A DNA stretch of 64,000 nucleotides from Rhizorhapis suberifaciens (GTDB lineage Bacteria; Pseudomonadota; Alphaproteobacteria; Sphingomonadales; Sphingomonadaceae): assembly GCF_014200045.1 (NCBI RefSeq), contig NZ_JACHOV010000008.1, positions 1 through 64,000 of the forward strand. The letters are read 5' to 3'. Both the position numbers and the translations under genes were made by a program. Positions 35,352 through 44,303 of this stretch are shown one piece after another. The notes under the pieces are model-generated. The model ran no database searches. It was not told where the DNA came from and saw nothing but the letters and a program-made list of their open reading frames with translations. Every line of letters begins with the position of its first letter. Within the stretch, counting starts at the first letter, position 1.

Positions 35352-36442
35352 GCAGTCACCTCCGCCGGAACGGATGCGGGGAGATGCGCTTGATATATCT
35401 GTTCGGTCCGGTCCACCATTTTATCGAGGCTGTACCCAGCGGCCCTCCGACGCGCTGCTTGGCCGAGCTTCGCCGTGGTCACTGGGTCTGCGATCAGCCG
35501 CCGCAGGACCATGGCCAATGCGTCACTGTCCCCTGGAGGGAAAAATAGCGCCGCGCCGTCCCAAAGCTCCCGGAAGGTGGGAATGTCGGACAGCACCAGC
35601 GCGCACCCTGACAGTGCGGCTTCCAACACTGAAAGGCCGAAGGGTTCATAGTAGGAACAGGCAACGAAGATGCCAGACCGCCCTCGCCAACGGGCGAAAT
35701 TGACTTCATCCAATGTGCCGATATGAACAATGGTGCCAAGATCGATGCGGTCGCCGTGCGGCGCCTGAACAGGACCAGCGGCGCAGATGGTCGCAGGAAC
35801 GTCCTTGGCGGCCTGCACGAGCACGGACATGCCTTTGGCTTCGTCCCACAAGCGTCCGGCGGTCAGAACGAGTCCCGGTTCGCGCGGTGGCAACGAGCGC
35901 CGTTGAGTTTTCGAGCCGTTGTGGACCACAATAGGCCGGTCGATGCCATAAAGTGCTGCCGTGATCTCTGCAAAGCTCCGGCTGGGCGCGATGAGCGCCG
36001 AACAGGCCGCATATCCTTTTTGCAATAATGCCTTGTGCTGATCAAAATCAGCCGGCATCGGCCCGCTGCGCATGGCCCGCCACCAACTTGCAAGGCAGCT
36101 GTGGCATGCACCGATAACCGGCGGACCAAGCGCGGCCTCCGCCGCCAAAGCGGGGCTGTTGAGATGCAGGAGGTCCGCCCGGCGACGATCAGCCAGCCTG
36201 GCCACTGCCTCCCCCGCTGTCGCCATGTCCTTTTTTCTGACCGCGACCCAATCCAGCGGCAATCCAGTGACGACCAGGTTGCATTTGGCTATGGCAGTGA
36301 CTTGCTTTTGCTGGGCCGCATCGGGGGGAGGACCAAGCACCGCCAGCGTGACATTCCATCCCCGTGCGCAAAGGCTGCGGGTCAGATCCAGGCTGTACGT
36401 CCAAACGCCGCCCACGGCATCCGTTGTCATCAGCAACCGCAT
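35348..36442 (-). CDS. GT4-type glycosyltransferase
   Basis: This 364-residue retaining glycosyltransferase starts at the ATG at 36440-36442, after GGAGGCGGC. An upstream in-frame extension of 70 codons lies antisense-free but within the radical SAM gene and has no family match. The N-terminal half has LMTTDAVGGVWTYSLDLTRS, as in GT4 family proteins. The C-terminal half has TAGRLWDEAKGMSVLVQA and the EPFGLSVLEAALSGCALVL block with the two acidic residues of the E-x7-E motif. It overlaps the radical SAM stop by 13 bases and the CgeB start by ATGA. Confidence 0.87.
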   Translation of the reverse strand: MRLLMTTDAVGGVWTYSLDLTRSLCARGWNVTLAVLGPPPDAAQQKQVTAIAKCNLVVTGLPLDWVAVRKKDMATAGEAVARLADRRRADLLHLNSPALAAEAALGPPVIGACHSCLASWWRAMRSGPMPADFDQHKALLQKGYAACSALIAPSRSFAEITAALYGIDRPIVVHNGSKTQRRSLPPREPGLVLTAGRLWDEAKGMSVLVQAAKDVPATICAAGPVQAPHGDRIDLGTIVHIGTLDEVNFARWRGRSGIFVACSYYEPFGLSVLEAALSGCALVLSDIPTFRELWDGAALFFPPGDSDALAMVLRRLIADPVTTAKLGQAARRRAAGYSLDKMVDRTEQIYQAHLPASVPAEVTA

Positions 36443-37719
36443 GCCGCCTCCAATTGCTCCAGCGGAGTCGGCTGTTCCTCCTGAATATCGCTGAAATGAT
36501 GGAATTGCCGCAGATAGTGGTTGTGCGCCCGCTCCCATGCACGATCGTCGGGCTCTCCCCACAGCTTCCAGTAATCGGGTGACGAGGGGTAGGGGTAAAG
36601 CGGGACCGGATCGTTGGTCCACACCCCCGCCTTTTCGAGCACAGCGCGCCAATGCGCAACCAGAGCTGGATCATCATCGGCCGTGGCGATCAGATTGCCT
36701 TGGACGAACGGGATTTTCCGCCGGGCATGCACAAGCCGCTCAACCAGTGCGGACGTATTTTCGCGGCATTGTTTGGTGAGTGCCGCGCGCCCTTCTTCCG
36801 TGAAGCTTTCAATTCCCGCTTCGACCGAGACGCAGCCTGCTTCGCCCAACAGGCCGAGCATATCTGCTTTCCACAGGTCAATGCGGGTTTGGACGCCGAA
36901 ATCCACCGGCCGTTTCGCCAGCGCTTGCAGCAGAGGGCGATTGGGAAGAAATATCTCGTCGACGAAGTAGATATAGGTGACGCCCGCTTCGATCAGGCCA
37001 TCGATTTCCGCCAGCAGCAGATCCAGGTTTCGCCGCCTATAGCTGTCGCGGAAATCAATCTTGGCGCAAAAACTACAATGATAGGGACATCCGCGCGACG
37101 CTTCGACTTCGGCGCCAGGGCCTTCCGCCTCCGTTCCAAAACGGTGATGATGATGAGCGTGCCGCTTTAGCCAACTCTCCGGCCAGCGAAGCGGCGGCAG
37201 ATCGATAAACTCGGCGGCTCTAGGGGCGCCGGTCAGGACAGTCTCACCATCCCGTTCATAAGCAATGCCGGCAATCTGATCCCGGGGCGCGCCATTCGCC
37301 AGCTCTACAATGACCTCTTCGGATTCCCCGCGGACCACCAGGTCGCAACCAAGTTTCAGCAATGCCGCTCTGGGCGTTGCGGAAGCGTGCGGTCCAATGG
37401 CGACCTTGATTCCGCCGCCCTCGCCAATCAGTTTGAACAATTGGTGCGGGACCCTCAGCTCCGGCTGAGCACAGCGCCAGAAAAGATAGGTAGGGGCAGT
37501 CGTCACGACCGTCATTTCCGCATCGAAATGAACGGCTTCCGTCGCAAGCTCGCGATTATCCAGGCCGCTGAGCGCCCCGTCGAGCGACAGGGTTTCATGA
37601 CCGCCCGCTTCCAGGAGGGCTGCGGCATAGCCAAGTTCCAGGGGCAAATGCGGTTCGCGACAGCCAAAATAGATGCTTCCGTCAAAGCTCCAGTCCGGGT
37701 TGATGAGCGCCACCCTCAT
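36430..37719 (-). CDS. B12-binding-type radical SAM protein
   Basis: This 429-residue enzyme has an N-terminal Rossmann-like region resembling cobalamin-binding domains (RVALINPDWSFDGSIYFG, then GGGIKVAIGPHASATPR, LVVRGESEEVIVEL). The DxHxxG cobalamin ligand motif is not visible, as in other members of this group. The radical SAM cluster motif is Cys211, Cys215, Cys218 in SRGCPYHCSFCAK, followed by a TIM-barrel half with YIYFVDEIFLPN and GIESFTEEGR. A histidine-rich stretch (RHAHHHHRF, residues 186-194) precedes it. The reaction is unknown. Position in the glycosyltransferase genes suggests modification of a sugar or lipid carrier. Confidence 0.85.
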   Translation of the reverse strand: MRVALINPDWSFDGSIYFGCREPHLPLELGYAAALLEAGGHETLSLDGALSGLDNRELATEAVHFDAEMTVVTTAPTYLFWRCAQPELRVPHQLFKLIGEGGGIKVAIGPHASATPRAALLKLGCDLVVRGESEEVIVELANGAPRDQIAGIAYERDGETVLTGAPRAAEFIDLPPLRWPESWLKRHAHHHHRFGTEAEGPGAEVEASRGCPYHCSFCAKIDFRDSYRRRNLDLLLAEIDGLIEAGVTYIYFVDEIFLPNRPLLQALAKRPVDFGVQTRIDLWKADMLGLLGEAGCVSVEAGIESFTEEGRAALTKQCRENTSALVERLVHARRKIPFVQGNLIATADDDPALVAHWRAVLEKAGVWTNDPVPLYPYPSSPDYWKLWGEPDDRAWERAHNHYLRQFHHFSDIQEEQPTPLEQLEAACGC

Positions 37720-38774
37720 GCCGTGGCCCTCACGCGGTTATCGGCGCGCGCCTCGCTACGCTCCAGCCATGCGGCAAGATCGGCGAGACCGTCTTGCCAC
37801 GGGGTGGGCTCACCCAATCCCAATGTTCGGCGCGCCTTTCTGGCATCGGCCACGAACCAGCGCTGATCGCCCGCGCGCCATTGCCCGTGCCGCAGATGAA
37901 TGGTCCTGCCAGTCATCAACTCGATCTGGCAGAGGATTTGAATCAGGCTCACCGCATTGTCCGGACCACCGCCAAGGTTGAACGCCTGCCCCGACACCGC
38001 TGGCATGGCTCGCCAGGCCGCGATATAAGCGCTGACAACGTCGCTCACATGCAGGACATCGCGAACCTGCCGTCCATCTCCATAAAGGGTGATCTCCACC
38101 CCCCGCAGGGCGGAGCGCAAGAAATGCGCGACCCAGCCCTGTTCTTCCGTGCCCATCTGGTTGGGGCCGTAAATACAACTCATCCGAAAGACGCAGGCCG
38201 GAACCTTGAGATGGCGGGCATAGTCCAGCACATATTGATCGGCCGCGCCTTTCGAACAGCCATAGGGCGTATGAAAATCCAGCGGACGGCTCTCGTCGAC
38301 GCCTAAGGTTGCAAGTCCGTCATCTGCTGGCTTCCACGCTCCGTCACGCAACTCCAGATCTACGTCGGCAAGGTCTCCGTAAACCTTGTTGGTGCTAGCG
38401 AACACCAGCGGCACGATGCGGCCTTCCCTGCGGAGCAACTCCAGCAGGCGCACCGTCGACCGGCAATTGACTTCGAAATCCTCCTCGGGGGCTTCCAGAC
38501 TGGTCGTGACCGCAACTTGCGCGGCCAGATGAAAAACGGCTCGGGAGCCTTTTACAACCCCCGCCAGCGCGTCATGGTCACGTATATCGCCCACGGTAAC
38601 CTTCACCCGGCCAGGATACATCGTTCTCAGCCGGTCGAGATTGGTTTCAACCCCCGCCCGAGCCAGAGAGTCATAGATCATCACGCGCTCACCCATGCTG
38701 ACAAGGCGTTGGGCAAGGTTGCTGCCGATGAAACCCGCGCCGCCAGTGATGAGGATGTGATCCTTGCCGTTCAT
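37716..38774 (-). CDS. NAD-dependent sugar epimerase/dehydratase
   Basis: This 352-residue extended short-chain dehydrogenase has the NAD fold motif GGAGFIG at residues 11-17. The catalytic triad region reads FASTNKVYG then PYGCSKGAADQYVLDYA (Tyr-x3-Lys). It resembles CDP-paratose 2-epimerase and related NDP-sugar enzymes: YGDGRQVRDVLHVSDVVSAY and the FNLGGGPDNAVSL block. It overlaps neighbours on both sides by ATGA. The exact sugar is unknown; it would supply an activated sugar for the nearby transferases. Confidence 0.87.
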   Translation of the reverse strand: MNGKDHILITGGAGFIGSNLAQRLVSMGERVMIYDSLARAGVETNLDRLRTMYPGRVKVTVGDIRDHDALAGVVKGSRAVFHLAAQVAVTTSLEAPEEDFEVNCRSTVRLLELLRREGRIVPLVFASTNKVYGDLADVDLELRDGAWKPADDGLATLGVDESRPLDFHTPYGCSKGAADQYVLDYARHLKVPACVFRMSCIYGPNQMGTEEQGWVAHFLRSALRGVEITLYGDGRQVRDVLHVSDVVSAYIAAWRAMPAVSGQAFNLGGGPDNAVSLIQILCQIELMTGRTIHLRHGQWRAGDQRWFVADARKARRTLGLGEPTPWQDGLADLAAWLERSEARADNRVRATA

Positions 38775-39868
38775 GCCACGAGCCCCCTTACCGCCAGTTC
38801 ATCCCACGCCGTCACCACCCGGTCCTCACATGACTGCTGCGCCACCCATTCGGCCAGCTCGACCAATCCTTCCGCAAAGTCTTCGCGCGGCTCGAAACCG
38901 AGCGCAATTTGAGCGAGGCTGATGTCGGCGAGGCAATGGCGTATGTCGCCGGCACGCCGTTCGCCGGTGATCGTAGGATCGATGTCCCGGTCCATCGCCA
39001 GGGCGATGTCACGTCCGACACTTTCAATCGTCCGGGGCTGGCCGCTGGCAATGTTGATGGACTTGCCGACGACCTCGGGCCGTTCCAGCGCCTGCGCAAA
39101 AGCCCGCGCTACGTCCCGCACATGTACAAAGTCCCGCTGCTGCTGGCCGTCTTCAAACACCAAAGGGCTGTGACCGCTGGCAAGCCGCGATGAGAAAATA
39201 GCCAGCACTCCTGTATAAGGATTGGATAGCGCTTGACCCGGCCCGTAAACATTCCAGAGCCTCAGTGCGACACCCTCCATGCCATAGGCCTGGCTAAGCG
39301 TCAGGGTCATCCGTTCCTGCACATATTTCCCGATGGCATAAATAGAGGCGAGGGCTGGCCGCTTGCTCTCGGGGGTGGGAACGGGAATCAGGGCTCTTCC
39401 CTTTTCATCCACAGGATCGAACGAACTGATCGGCCGTTGAACGTCTTCGAACAAATCTCCGTCTGCCGATCGATACAGCCCCTCGCCATAGATGCTCATC
39501 GACGACGCCGTGATCACGCGCTGAATTGATGTTTCAAGCATTTGCTCGAACAGGACAGCGGTGCCCATGTCATTTGTGGAGGTATAACGGGATATGGCGT
39601 ACATGCTCTGACCCACGCCCACCTCCGCCGCCAGATGGATGACCGCATCCACCCCATCCAGCACGCGCCTTACGGAAGAGGAATCGCGCACATCCCCGAC
39701 GACAAGCTCCACATCGGGTTCAAGATTCCGAGGTTGCGCTCTGCCGGCGTGCACTTGCTCTATCAGCGCGTCGAGCACTCTTACGCCATAGCCCTGCGAC
39801 AATAATTCTTTTGTAACGGCGCGACCAATAAAACCAGCGCCGCCCGTAATGAGCACGAGCTTCTTCAT
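38771..39868 (-). CDS. NAD-dependent sugar epimerase/dehydratase
   Basis: This 365-residue extended short-chain dehydrogenase is first in the minus-strand cluster. It has GGAGFIG at residues 9-15, SSMSIYGEG and IYAIGKYVQERM (catalytic Tyr and Lys), and DGQQQRDFVHVRDVARAF. It likely makes or epimerises a nucleotide sugar. The AT-rich promoter region lies upstream and is shared with the divergent histidine phosphatase. The paralogue downstream is more distant in sequence, so the two probably act on different sugars or at different steps. Confidence 0.88.
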   Translation of the reverse strand: MKKLVLITGGAGFIGRAVTKELLSQGYGVRVLDALIEQVHAGRAQPRNLEPDVELVVGDVRDSSSVRRVLDGVDAVIHLAAEVGVGQSMYAISRYTSTNDMGTAVLFEQMLETSIQRVITASSMSIYGEGLYRSADGDLFEDVQRPISSFDPVDEKGRALIPVPTPESKRPALASIYAIGKYVQERMTLTLSQAYGMEGVALRLWNVYGPGQALSNPYTGVLAIFSSRLASGHSPLVFEDGQQQRDFVHVRDVARAFAQALERPEVVGKSINIASGQPRTIESVGRDIALAMDRDIDPTITGERRAGDIRHCLADISLAQIALGFEPREDFAEGLVELAEWVAQQSCEDRVVTAWDELAVRGLVA

Positions 39869-40117
39869 AAGATGTAACCTATGTTATCTGCGAAACCAGA
39901 ATAAATGTTGACGCATTTTAATATTTACCACGGGGCCTAAATGAAAAATCTGGCCTTCTGTTCCATCCTTTACATATGTTGGTGGACAATCTTCATCTTT
40001 GTCATAGCTTGATATAGAAAAGTTATAAGGTCATTTGGATATGTTAAAGATAAGGCGAATAAATCTTCATTTGTCGCGGCCACCTAATTTCTAAGCAGAT
40101 GCAAGTGAGATTGAGGA
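39869..40117. promoter_or_regulatory. AT-rich divergent promoter region
   Basis: The 249 bases between the divergent epimerase and histidine phosphatase genes are markedly AT-rich for this genome. They carry a direct repeat AATCTTCATCTTTGTC (39988-40003) and AATCTTCATTTGTC (40062-40075). They likely hold both promoters and operators. A Crp/Fnr-type gene 2 kb to the right is one candidate regulator. Confidence 0.55.
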
Positions 40118-40705
40118 ATGAGGTTTTTCCTGATTCGGCATGGAGAACATGATGCGCTGGACCGTGTTCTTTGCGGACGTACCTTGGATCTTTCGCTTAA
40201 CGAGACAGGCCGTCGTCGCTCCGATCTACTCGGCGCAGCACTTGCGGAGCATCAACCAATTTTGCAGTGCAGCCCTCGCAAGCGCGCCCGGGAAACGGCC
40301 GAACGAATGGCCCAAAGCTGTGGCGGCATCCCACAGATTGTCTCCGCTTTAGATGAAATCGATTTTGGCGAGTGGTCCGGCCGAGTTTTTGAAAGTCTTC
40401 ATGCCGATCACGGCTGGCGGCGTTGGAACGAAGCGCGAGCACATAGTCGCCCACCGGGCGGCGAGCGCATTGTAGACGTCCAGGCACGCGTCGCCAATCA
40501 TCTTGATCTTATGCGGGAGGAACATCCCAAAGCGACAATCGCTATGGTCAGCCATAGCGACGTGATCCGAGCCGCCATTTGCCATGTTCTGGGCTTGTCT
40601 CCCGATCATTGGAAGCGGTTCGAAATCGACTGCGCCTCCGTCACTTCCATCGAAGCAGATGATGAAGGCTATCGGCTGACATCGATGAACGAGATCTGGT
40701 CATGA
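40118..40705 (+). CDS. Histidine phosphatase superfamily protein
   Basis: This 195-residue protein has the phosphatase motif RHG at residues 7-9 (MRFFLIRHGEHD), an acidic pair in DEIDFGEWSG (80-88) and the second catalytic His146 in MVSHSDVI. It belongs to the phosphoglycerate-mutase-like group and would dephosphorylate a sugar phosphate or related small molecule. Beside the epimerases and glycosyltransferases it may act on a sugar or inositol phosphate; that is inferred. The next gene on this strand starts 49 bases later. Confidence 0.85.
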   Translation: MRFFLIRHGEHDALDRVLCGRTLDLSLNETGRRRSDLLGAALAEHQPILQCSPRKRARETAERMAQSCGGIPQIVSALDEIDFGEWSGRVFESLHADHGWRRWNEARAHSRPPGGERIVDVQARVANHLDLMREEHPKATIAMVSHSDVIRAAICHVLGLSPDHWKRFEIDCASVTSIEADDEGYRLTSMNEIWS

Positions 40706-40754
40706 CATTTGGTGGGGCCATCGAGCAGTCCCATTCCTATAATGGAGTGAACCG

Positions 40755-41717
40755 ATGATAAAGGCAGTCAAGATCTGGAACGAACCCAATAACAAGTCGC
40801 ACTGGAATCCTGATCTCGATCCCGACTGGGCACGCTTTGCCGAGATGGCCCGTCTTGCCGGGGACAAGATTGCCGAAGTGGCTCCCGGTCTCACACGAGT
40901 TTTGGGCGGTATCTCACCCATAGACCCTGGCTTTCTTCTCCGGCTGGAAGATCTCGGCGTTATGGACAGTGTCGATGCCGTGGCCGTGCACGGGTTCCCC
41001 CTGGATTGGAACCTGTGGCCGATACATGAATGGCCGAACCGCATTGCCGAGATCGAGGCTATTACAGACAAGCCAGTGTGGGTTACGGAGGTAGGCGTCT
41101 CTTCTTTCGGGGCTGAAGAGGTGCAGGCCTGGGGCTTGGCGCGTACGGCGGAATTGCTGGCCCCACGGCAATATCCAGTGCACTGGTACAGCCTTTATGA
41201 CCTGCCGCTAGCCTGGGGAGCAACGACGCGGCATAAGGAAGCGGAAGGTTCCTCCTACTATCGCCACTTCCACATGGGGCTCATCCGCGCGGACGGCAGT
41301 CCCAAGGCCGCACTTCCGATATTCGCAAGCTTGGAGGGTCAATTGGGGATATGCCAGTGGTTCCACTTCGAAGACCCGCGCCTTGATGAAGCCGTTCAAT
41401 GGCTTCGGCGGCTTGGCGTTACGAAGCTGCGTACGGGTCTGTCCTGGGCGGACTCCTTTCGACCCGGCGCGCTGAAATGGTTCGATCGGCAAATGGAGGC
41501 GCTTGCCGAGTTTGAAGTCACGCTAACCTTTTGCTTTACGCCGGAGCATCGCGGCATTGAGGCGCACCACAGCAGCCCTCCGATTGAGCCGCTCGAATAC
41601 GCTGAATTCTGCGCCTCGATGCTCCGCCGCTACCATGTTTCCAGAACGCCGCGGGCGACGCTTTCAAACGACCGTGCGCCGAACCCTGGGCGCTGGCTCC
41701 GAAGTTGTAGCCTCTGA
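40755..41717 (+). CDS. Glycoside-hydrolase-like protein (beta-xylosidase type)
   Basis: This 320-residue TIM-barrel protein has KIWNEPNNKSHW near the N-terminus, with the Asn-Glu pair typical of clan GH-A acid/base residues, and the conserved HGFPLDWNLWPIHEWP and VWVTEVGVSSFGAEE (nucleophile-like Glu) segments. It lacks a signal peptide. Related proteins are labelled beta-xylosidase but few have been tested. The last about 28 residues after LRRY do not look like the family and overlap the small gene on the opposite strand, so the natural stop may have been lost. It is probably co-transcribed with the histidine phosphatase. Confidence 0.72.
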   Translation: MIKAVKIWNEPNNKSHWNPDLDPDWARFAEMARLAGDKIAEVAPGLTRVLGGISPIDPGFLLRLEDLGVMDSVDAVAVHGFPLDWNLWPIHEWPNRIAEIEAITDKPVWVTEVGVSSFGAEEVQAWGLARTAELLAPRQYPVHWYSLYDLPLAWGATTRHKEAEGSSYYRHFHMGLIRADGSPKAALPIFASLEGQLGICQWFHFEDPRLDEAVQWLRRLGVTKLRTGLSWADSFRPGALKWFDRQMEALAEFEVTLTFCFTPEHRGIEAHHSSPPIEPLEYAEFCASMLRRYHVSRTPRATLSNDRAPNPGRWLRSCSL

Positions 41718-41882
41718 TCGCGGCCGCGGCCGGGAATGCTCCTTGTCCCCCAAAGCTCTGGCATAATTGTCAGCGAACTTCAGGTAGATGCGCCTCAAAA
41801 ATGGATCATTATGGGTCTCAGCCAGCGTTCGACAGTGTCGTTCACGATCGGCGAAATAACGCTCATGATCGGAGCTGGTCAT
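41664..41882 (-). CDS. Small protein of unknown function
   Basis: This 72-residue protein starts at the ATG at 41880-41882, with GAGGAG 10 bases upstream, which supports it as real. Its first 45 residues (YFADRERHCRTLAETHNDPF then RIYLKFADNYARAL) form a helical pattern also seen in the small protein at 46824-47030; the rest is basic and disordered. The C-terminal end overlaps the tail of the glycoside-hydrolase-like gene by 54 bases. Function unknown. Confidence 0.6.
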   Translation of the reverse strand: MTSSDHERYFADRERHCRTLAETHNDPFLRRIYLKFADNYARALGDKEHSRPRPRSEATTSEPAPRVRRTVV

Positions 41883-42197
41883 TGTACTTACTCCTCGCTG
41901 GCACGAAAGTCAGCGATCTTCATGACGCCACCCGCTCAAAACCCGCATTTTGGGTAAAGCTACTATGATATGTTCGACGCATCAGAGGCTGCTTTGCTCC
42001 CAAAAATGAATCGTTGCGCACCGTTCCAAAGGATTTTCTTTGTACGTAACCGCACCCTTCTTTCGCTTTTCTTCGGTTCGTCGCGCAATGCCATGAATTC
42101 CCGAAACAAGGGCGGACCCAAGTCCTCTCTCGTGCATTTGACGTGCAGGTTGTTTGGCCGACGAAGCGGGGCGCCAGCCCAACAGGGAAGGACCAGG

Positions 42198-42947
42198 ATG
42201 TTCATTCAAAGCTTAGTTGCTCAAGCCGGACCGCCCGCCGCCGACGGCAGAATGGGACGAAAAAGCCTACACTATATTCGAGCCCACCAAAGCCTGGCTC
42301 GCGAGGGCGAGTTGCAACATCACGTGCATCTTATCAATGAGGGATGGGCTTGCCGATACAAGCTGCTGCCTGACGGTCGCCGCCAGATAACGGCATTATT
42401 CCTGCCTGGCGATTATTGCGAGTTGGGCTGGACCTGCGATCCGGCGGCATCGCAGCATGTTGTGGCCCTGACCAATGTCCGAACCATCCGCCTGCCTTGC
42501 CGAGAGCTTAAGCAACGAGCGGCCAATGATTCCCAAGTGTACGACCTGCTTTGGAACGACACACGTATAAGCGCCGACCTGCAAACTGAGTGGATTGTAA
42601 ACCTGGGGCGAAAAAGCGCCCTTGAGAAACTCAGCCACCTGTTCTGCGAGCTTTATTATCGGCTGAAGGCGGCCAAGCTTACCTGTGGCGACCAATGCGC
42701 AATGCCGCTTACGCAACTTGATCTTGCCGACATAACCGGCCTCACGCCCGTCCACGTGAACCGCACTCTGCAGGAAATGCGTACATTGGAACTCATCGAA
42801 CTCCGCTCCCGCTGGTTGCGCATACCAGACCTGAACCGGTTGAGGCAGATTGCACTATTCGACGGCCGATATCTCCATGCGGAAGTGCGAGCTGTCGATC
42901 AGATGTCTACGGCCCTGTCGGCTGAGAAGAAGCTTCTGGTAAGTTAG
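42198..42947 (+). CDS. Crp/Fnr-family transcriptional regulator
   Basis: This 249-residue protein starts at the ATG at 42198, after GGAAGGACCAGG. It has a cyclic-nucleotide-binding-type beta-barrel domain (LINEGWACRYKLLPDGRRQI, FLPGDYCELGW), a long dimer helix (LGRKSALEKLSHLFCELYYR) and a C-terminal Crp-type helix-turn-helix (LTQLDLADITGLTPVHVNRT). It lacks the four-cysteine [4Fe-4S] motif of FNR, so it is a different branch. It lies between the glycoside-hydrolase-like and GT4 genes and is a candidate regulator of the cluster. Confidence 0.85.
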   Translation: MFIQSLVAQAGPPAADGRMGRKSLHYIRAHQSLAREGELQHHVHLINEGWACRYKLLPDGRRQITALFLPGDYCELGWTCDPAASQHVVALTNVRTIRLPCRELKQRAANDSQVYDLLWNDTRISADLQTEWIVNLGRKSALEKLSHLFCELYYRLKAAKLTCGDQCAMPLTQLDLADITGLTPVHVNRTLQEMRTLELIELRSRWLRIPDLNRLRQIALFDGRYLHAEVRAVDQMSTALSAEKKLLVS

Positions 42948-43034
42948 CAGGGGGGACCAGATTCCACTTGTGTTCGACCAGCGGCAAAAACGCTTTTCTT
43001 GTCCTCTGATCGTTTCGCTTCTAATGGGAGCCGG

Positions 43035-44216
43035 ATGGACATCGACGGCCTCCGCATAGCGCTCTTCAGCGGGAACTATAATTATGTTCGCGACGGTGCA
43101 AATCAGGCGCTGAACCGGCTGGTCGGATATTTATTGCGCCAGAACGTAAAGGTGCGGATTTACGCTCCAGTGGTGGCCGAACCGGCCTTTCACCCCACAG
43201 GCGACCTTGTTGGCACCCCTTCTGTTGCCATACCCGGTCGCGGTGAATATCGAATTCCGCTGCGGATGTCGGGATCGGTCCGCCGTGACATTGAGCGTTT
43301 CAATCCGAACCTCATCCATGTTTCCAGCCCCGATCCCCTGGGCCATGCAGCGATAGCTTTCGCTCGCAAACGCGGCCTTCCCGCCGTTGCATCGGTGCAT
43401 ACCCGCTTTGAAACCTATCCTCGCTATTATGGCCTCGCTTTTCTGGAACCGCTGATCGAGGCAATGCTTCGCCGCTTTTATCGTCGCTGCGACGCCATAT
43501 TCGCGCCGTCCGAAAGCATGGCACAACTGCTGCGCGAACAGCGGATGAGCTATAATGTCGGGATCTGGTCGCGCGGGATCGATCAGGAGATATTCAACCC
43601 CAATCGTCGTGATCTGGAATGGCGGCGTAGCTTGAACATCGCTGACGAGGAGCCTGTAATTGGCTTTATCGGTCGTTTGGTGATGGAAAAGGGCCTGGAT
43701 GTCTTTTCAGATACAATCGACCGACTCATGGCCAAGGGCGTTAAGCATCGTGTCCTGATTGTCGGCGACGGTCCTGCCAGAGAATGGTTCCAGAACCGCC
43801 TTCCCTCCGGCGTCTTTGTGGGTTTCCAGACCGGCCGGGACCTTGGCCGCACCGTTGCTTCCATGGATATGCTGTTCAATCCGTCGGTGACCGAGACCTT
43901 TGGCAATGTGACGCTGGAGGCCATGGCCTGCAACCTTCCGGTCGTCGCGGCGAAGGCGACGGGAAGCGAAAGTCTCGTCTGCGATGGGGTTAGCGGCCGG
44001 CTGATCAGGCCAGGGGCCATTACACAGTTCGCTGATGCGCTGCAGCGTTATTGCGAGGATCTCGATGTTCGCCATGCGGCGGGCCGGGCCGGAGGTTTGC
44101 GTGCGGAGCATTATGGCTGGGACCAAGTAAACCAGACACTTGCCGAAACCTATTTGCGTGTCGTTCAGCACCGAAGTTCCGGTTTCGGTCCGCCAGCGCA
44201 CAGTCCCGTCCCCTGA
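43035..44216 (+). CDS. GT4-family glycosyltransferase
   Basis: This 393-residue retaining glycosyltransferase starts at the ATG at 43035 after GGGAGCCGG; the TTG at 42999 would add 12 residues. It contains ALFSGNYNYVRDGANQALNR, the VHTRFETYPRYYGL block, IGFIGRLVMEKGLDVF, VGDGPAREW and the ETFGNVTLEAMACNLPVVAA block with the E-x7-E motif. It resembles alpha-mannosyltransferases of the MgtA/PimB type. It is the last of the plus-strand genes next to the cluster, and its role in the same pathway is inferred. Confidence 0.86.
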   Translation: MDIDGLRIALFSGNYNYVRDGANQALNRLVGYLLRQNVKVRIYAPVVAEPAFHPTGDLVGTPSVAIPGRGEYRIPLRMSGSVRRDIERFNPNLIHVSSPDPLGHAAIAFARKRGLPAVASVHTRFETYPRYYGLAFLEPLIEAMLRRFYRRCDAIFAPSESMAQLLREQRMSYNVGIWSRGIDQEIFNPNRRDLEWRRSLNIADEEPVIGFIGRLVMEKGLDVFSDTIDRLMAKGVKHRVLIVGDGPAREWFQNRLPSGVFVGFQTGRDLGRTVASMDMLFNPSVTETFGNVTLEAMACNLPVVAAKATGSESLVCDGVSGRLIRPGAITQFADALQRYCEDLDVRHAAGRAGGLRAEHYGWDQVNQTLAETYLRVVQHRSSGFGPPAHSPVP

Positions 44217-44303
44217 AATCGGCTTGTGGTGAGCGCCACTGTTGGAATCGATCCGGCTCACCCATATAGATCGTCATGATGCACCCGGACCCGAGGCCAA
44301 TTC

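Noticed and set aside
40702-40758. 18-codon frame overlapping the histidine phosphatase stop and next gene start
   Set aside because: Both overlaps are ATGA-like, but the peptide shows no pattern and no ribosome site, so it is probably chance.
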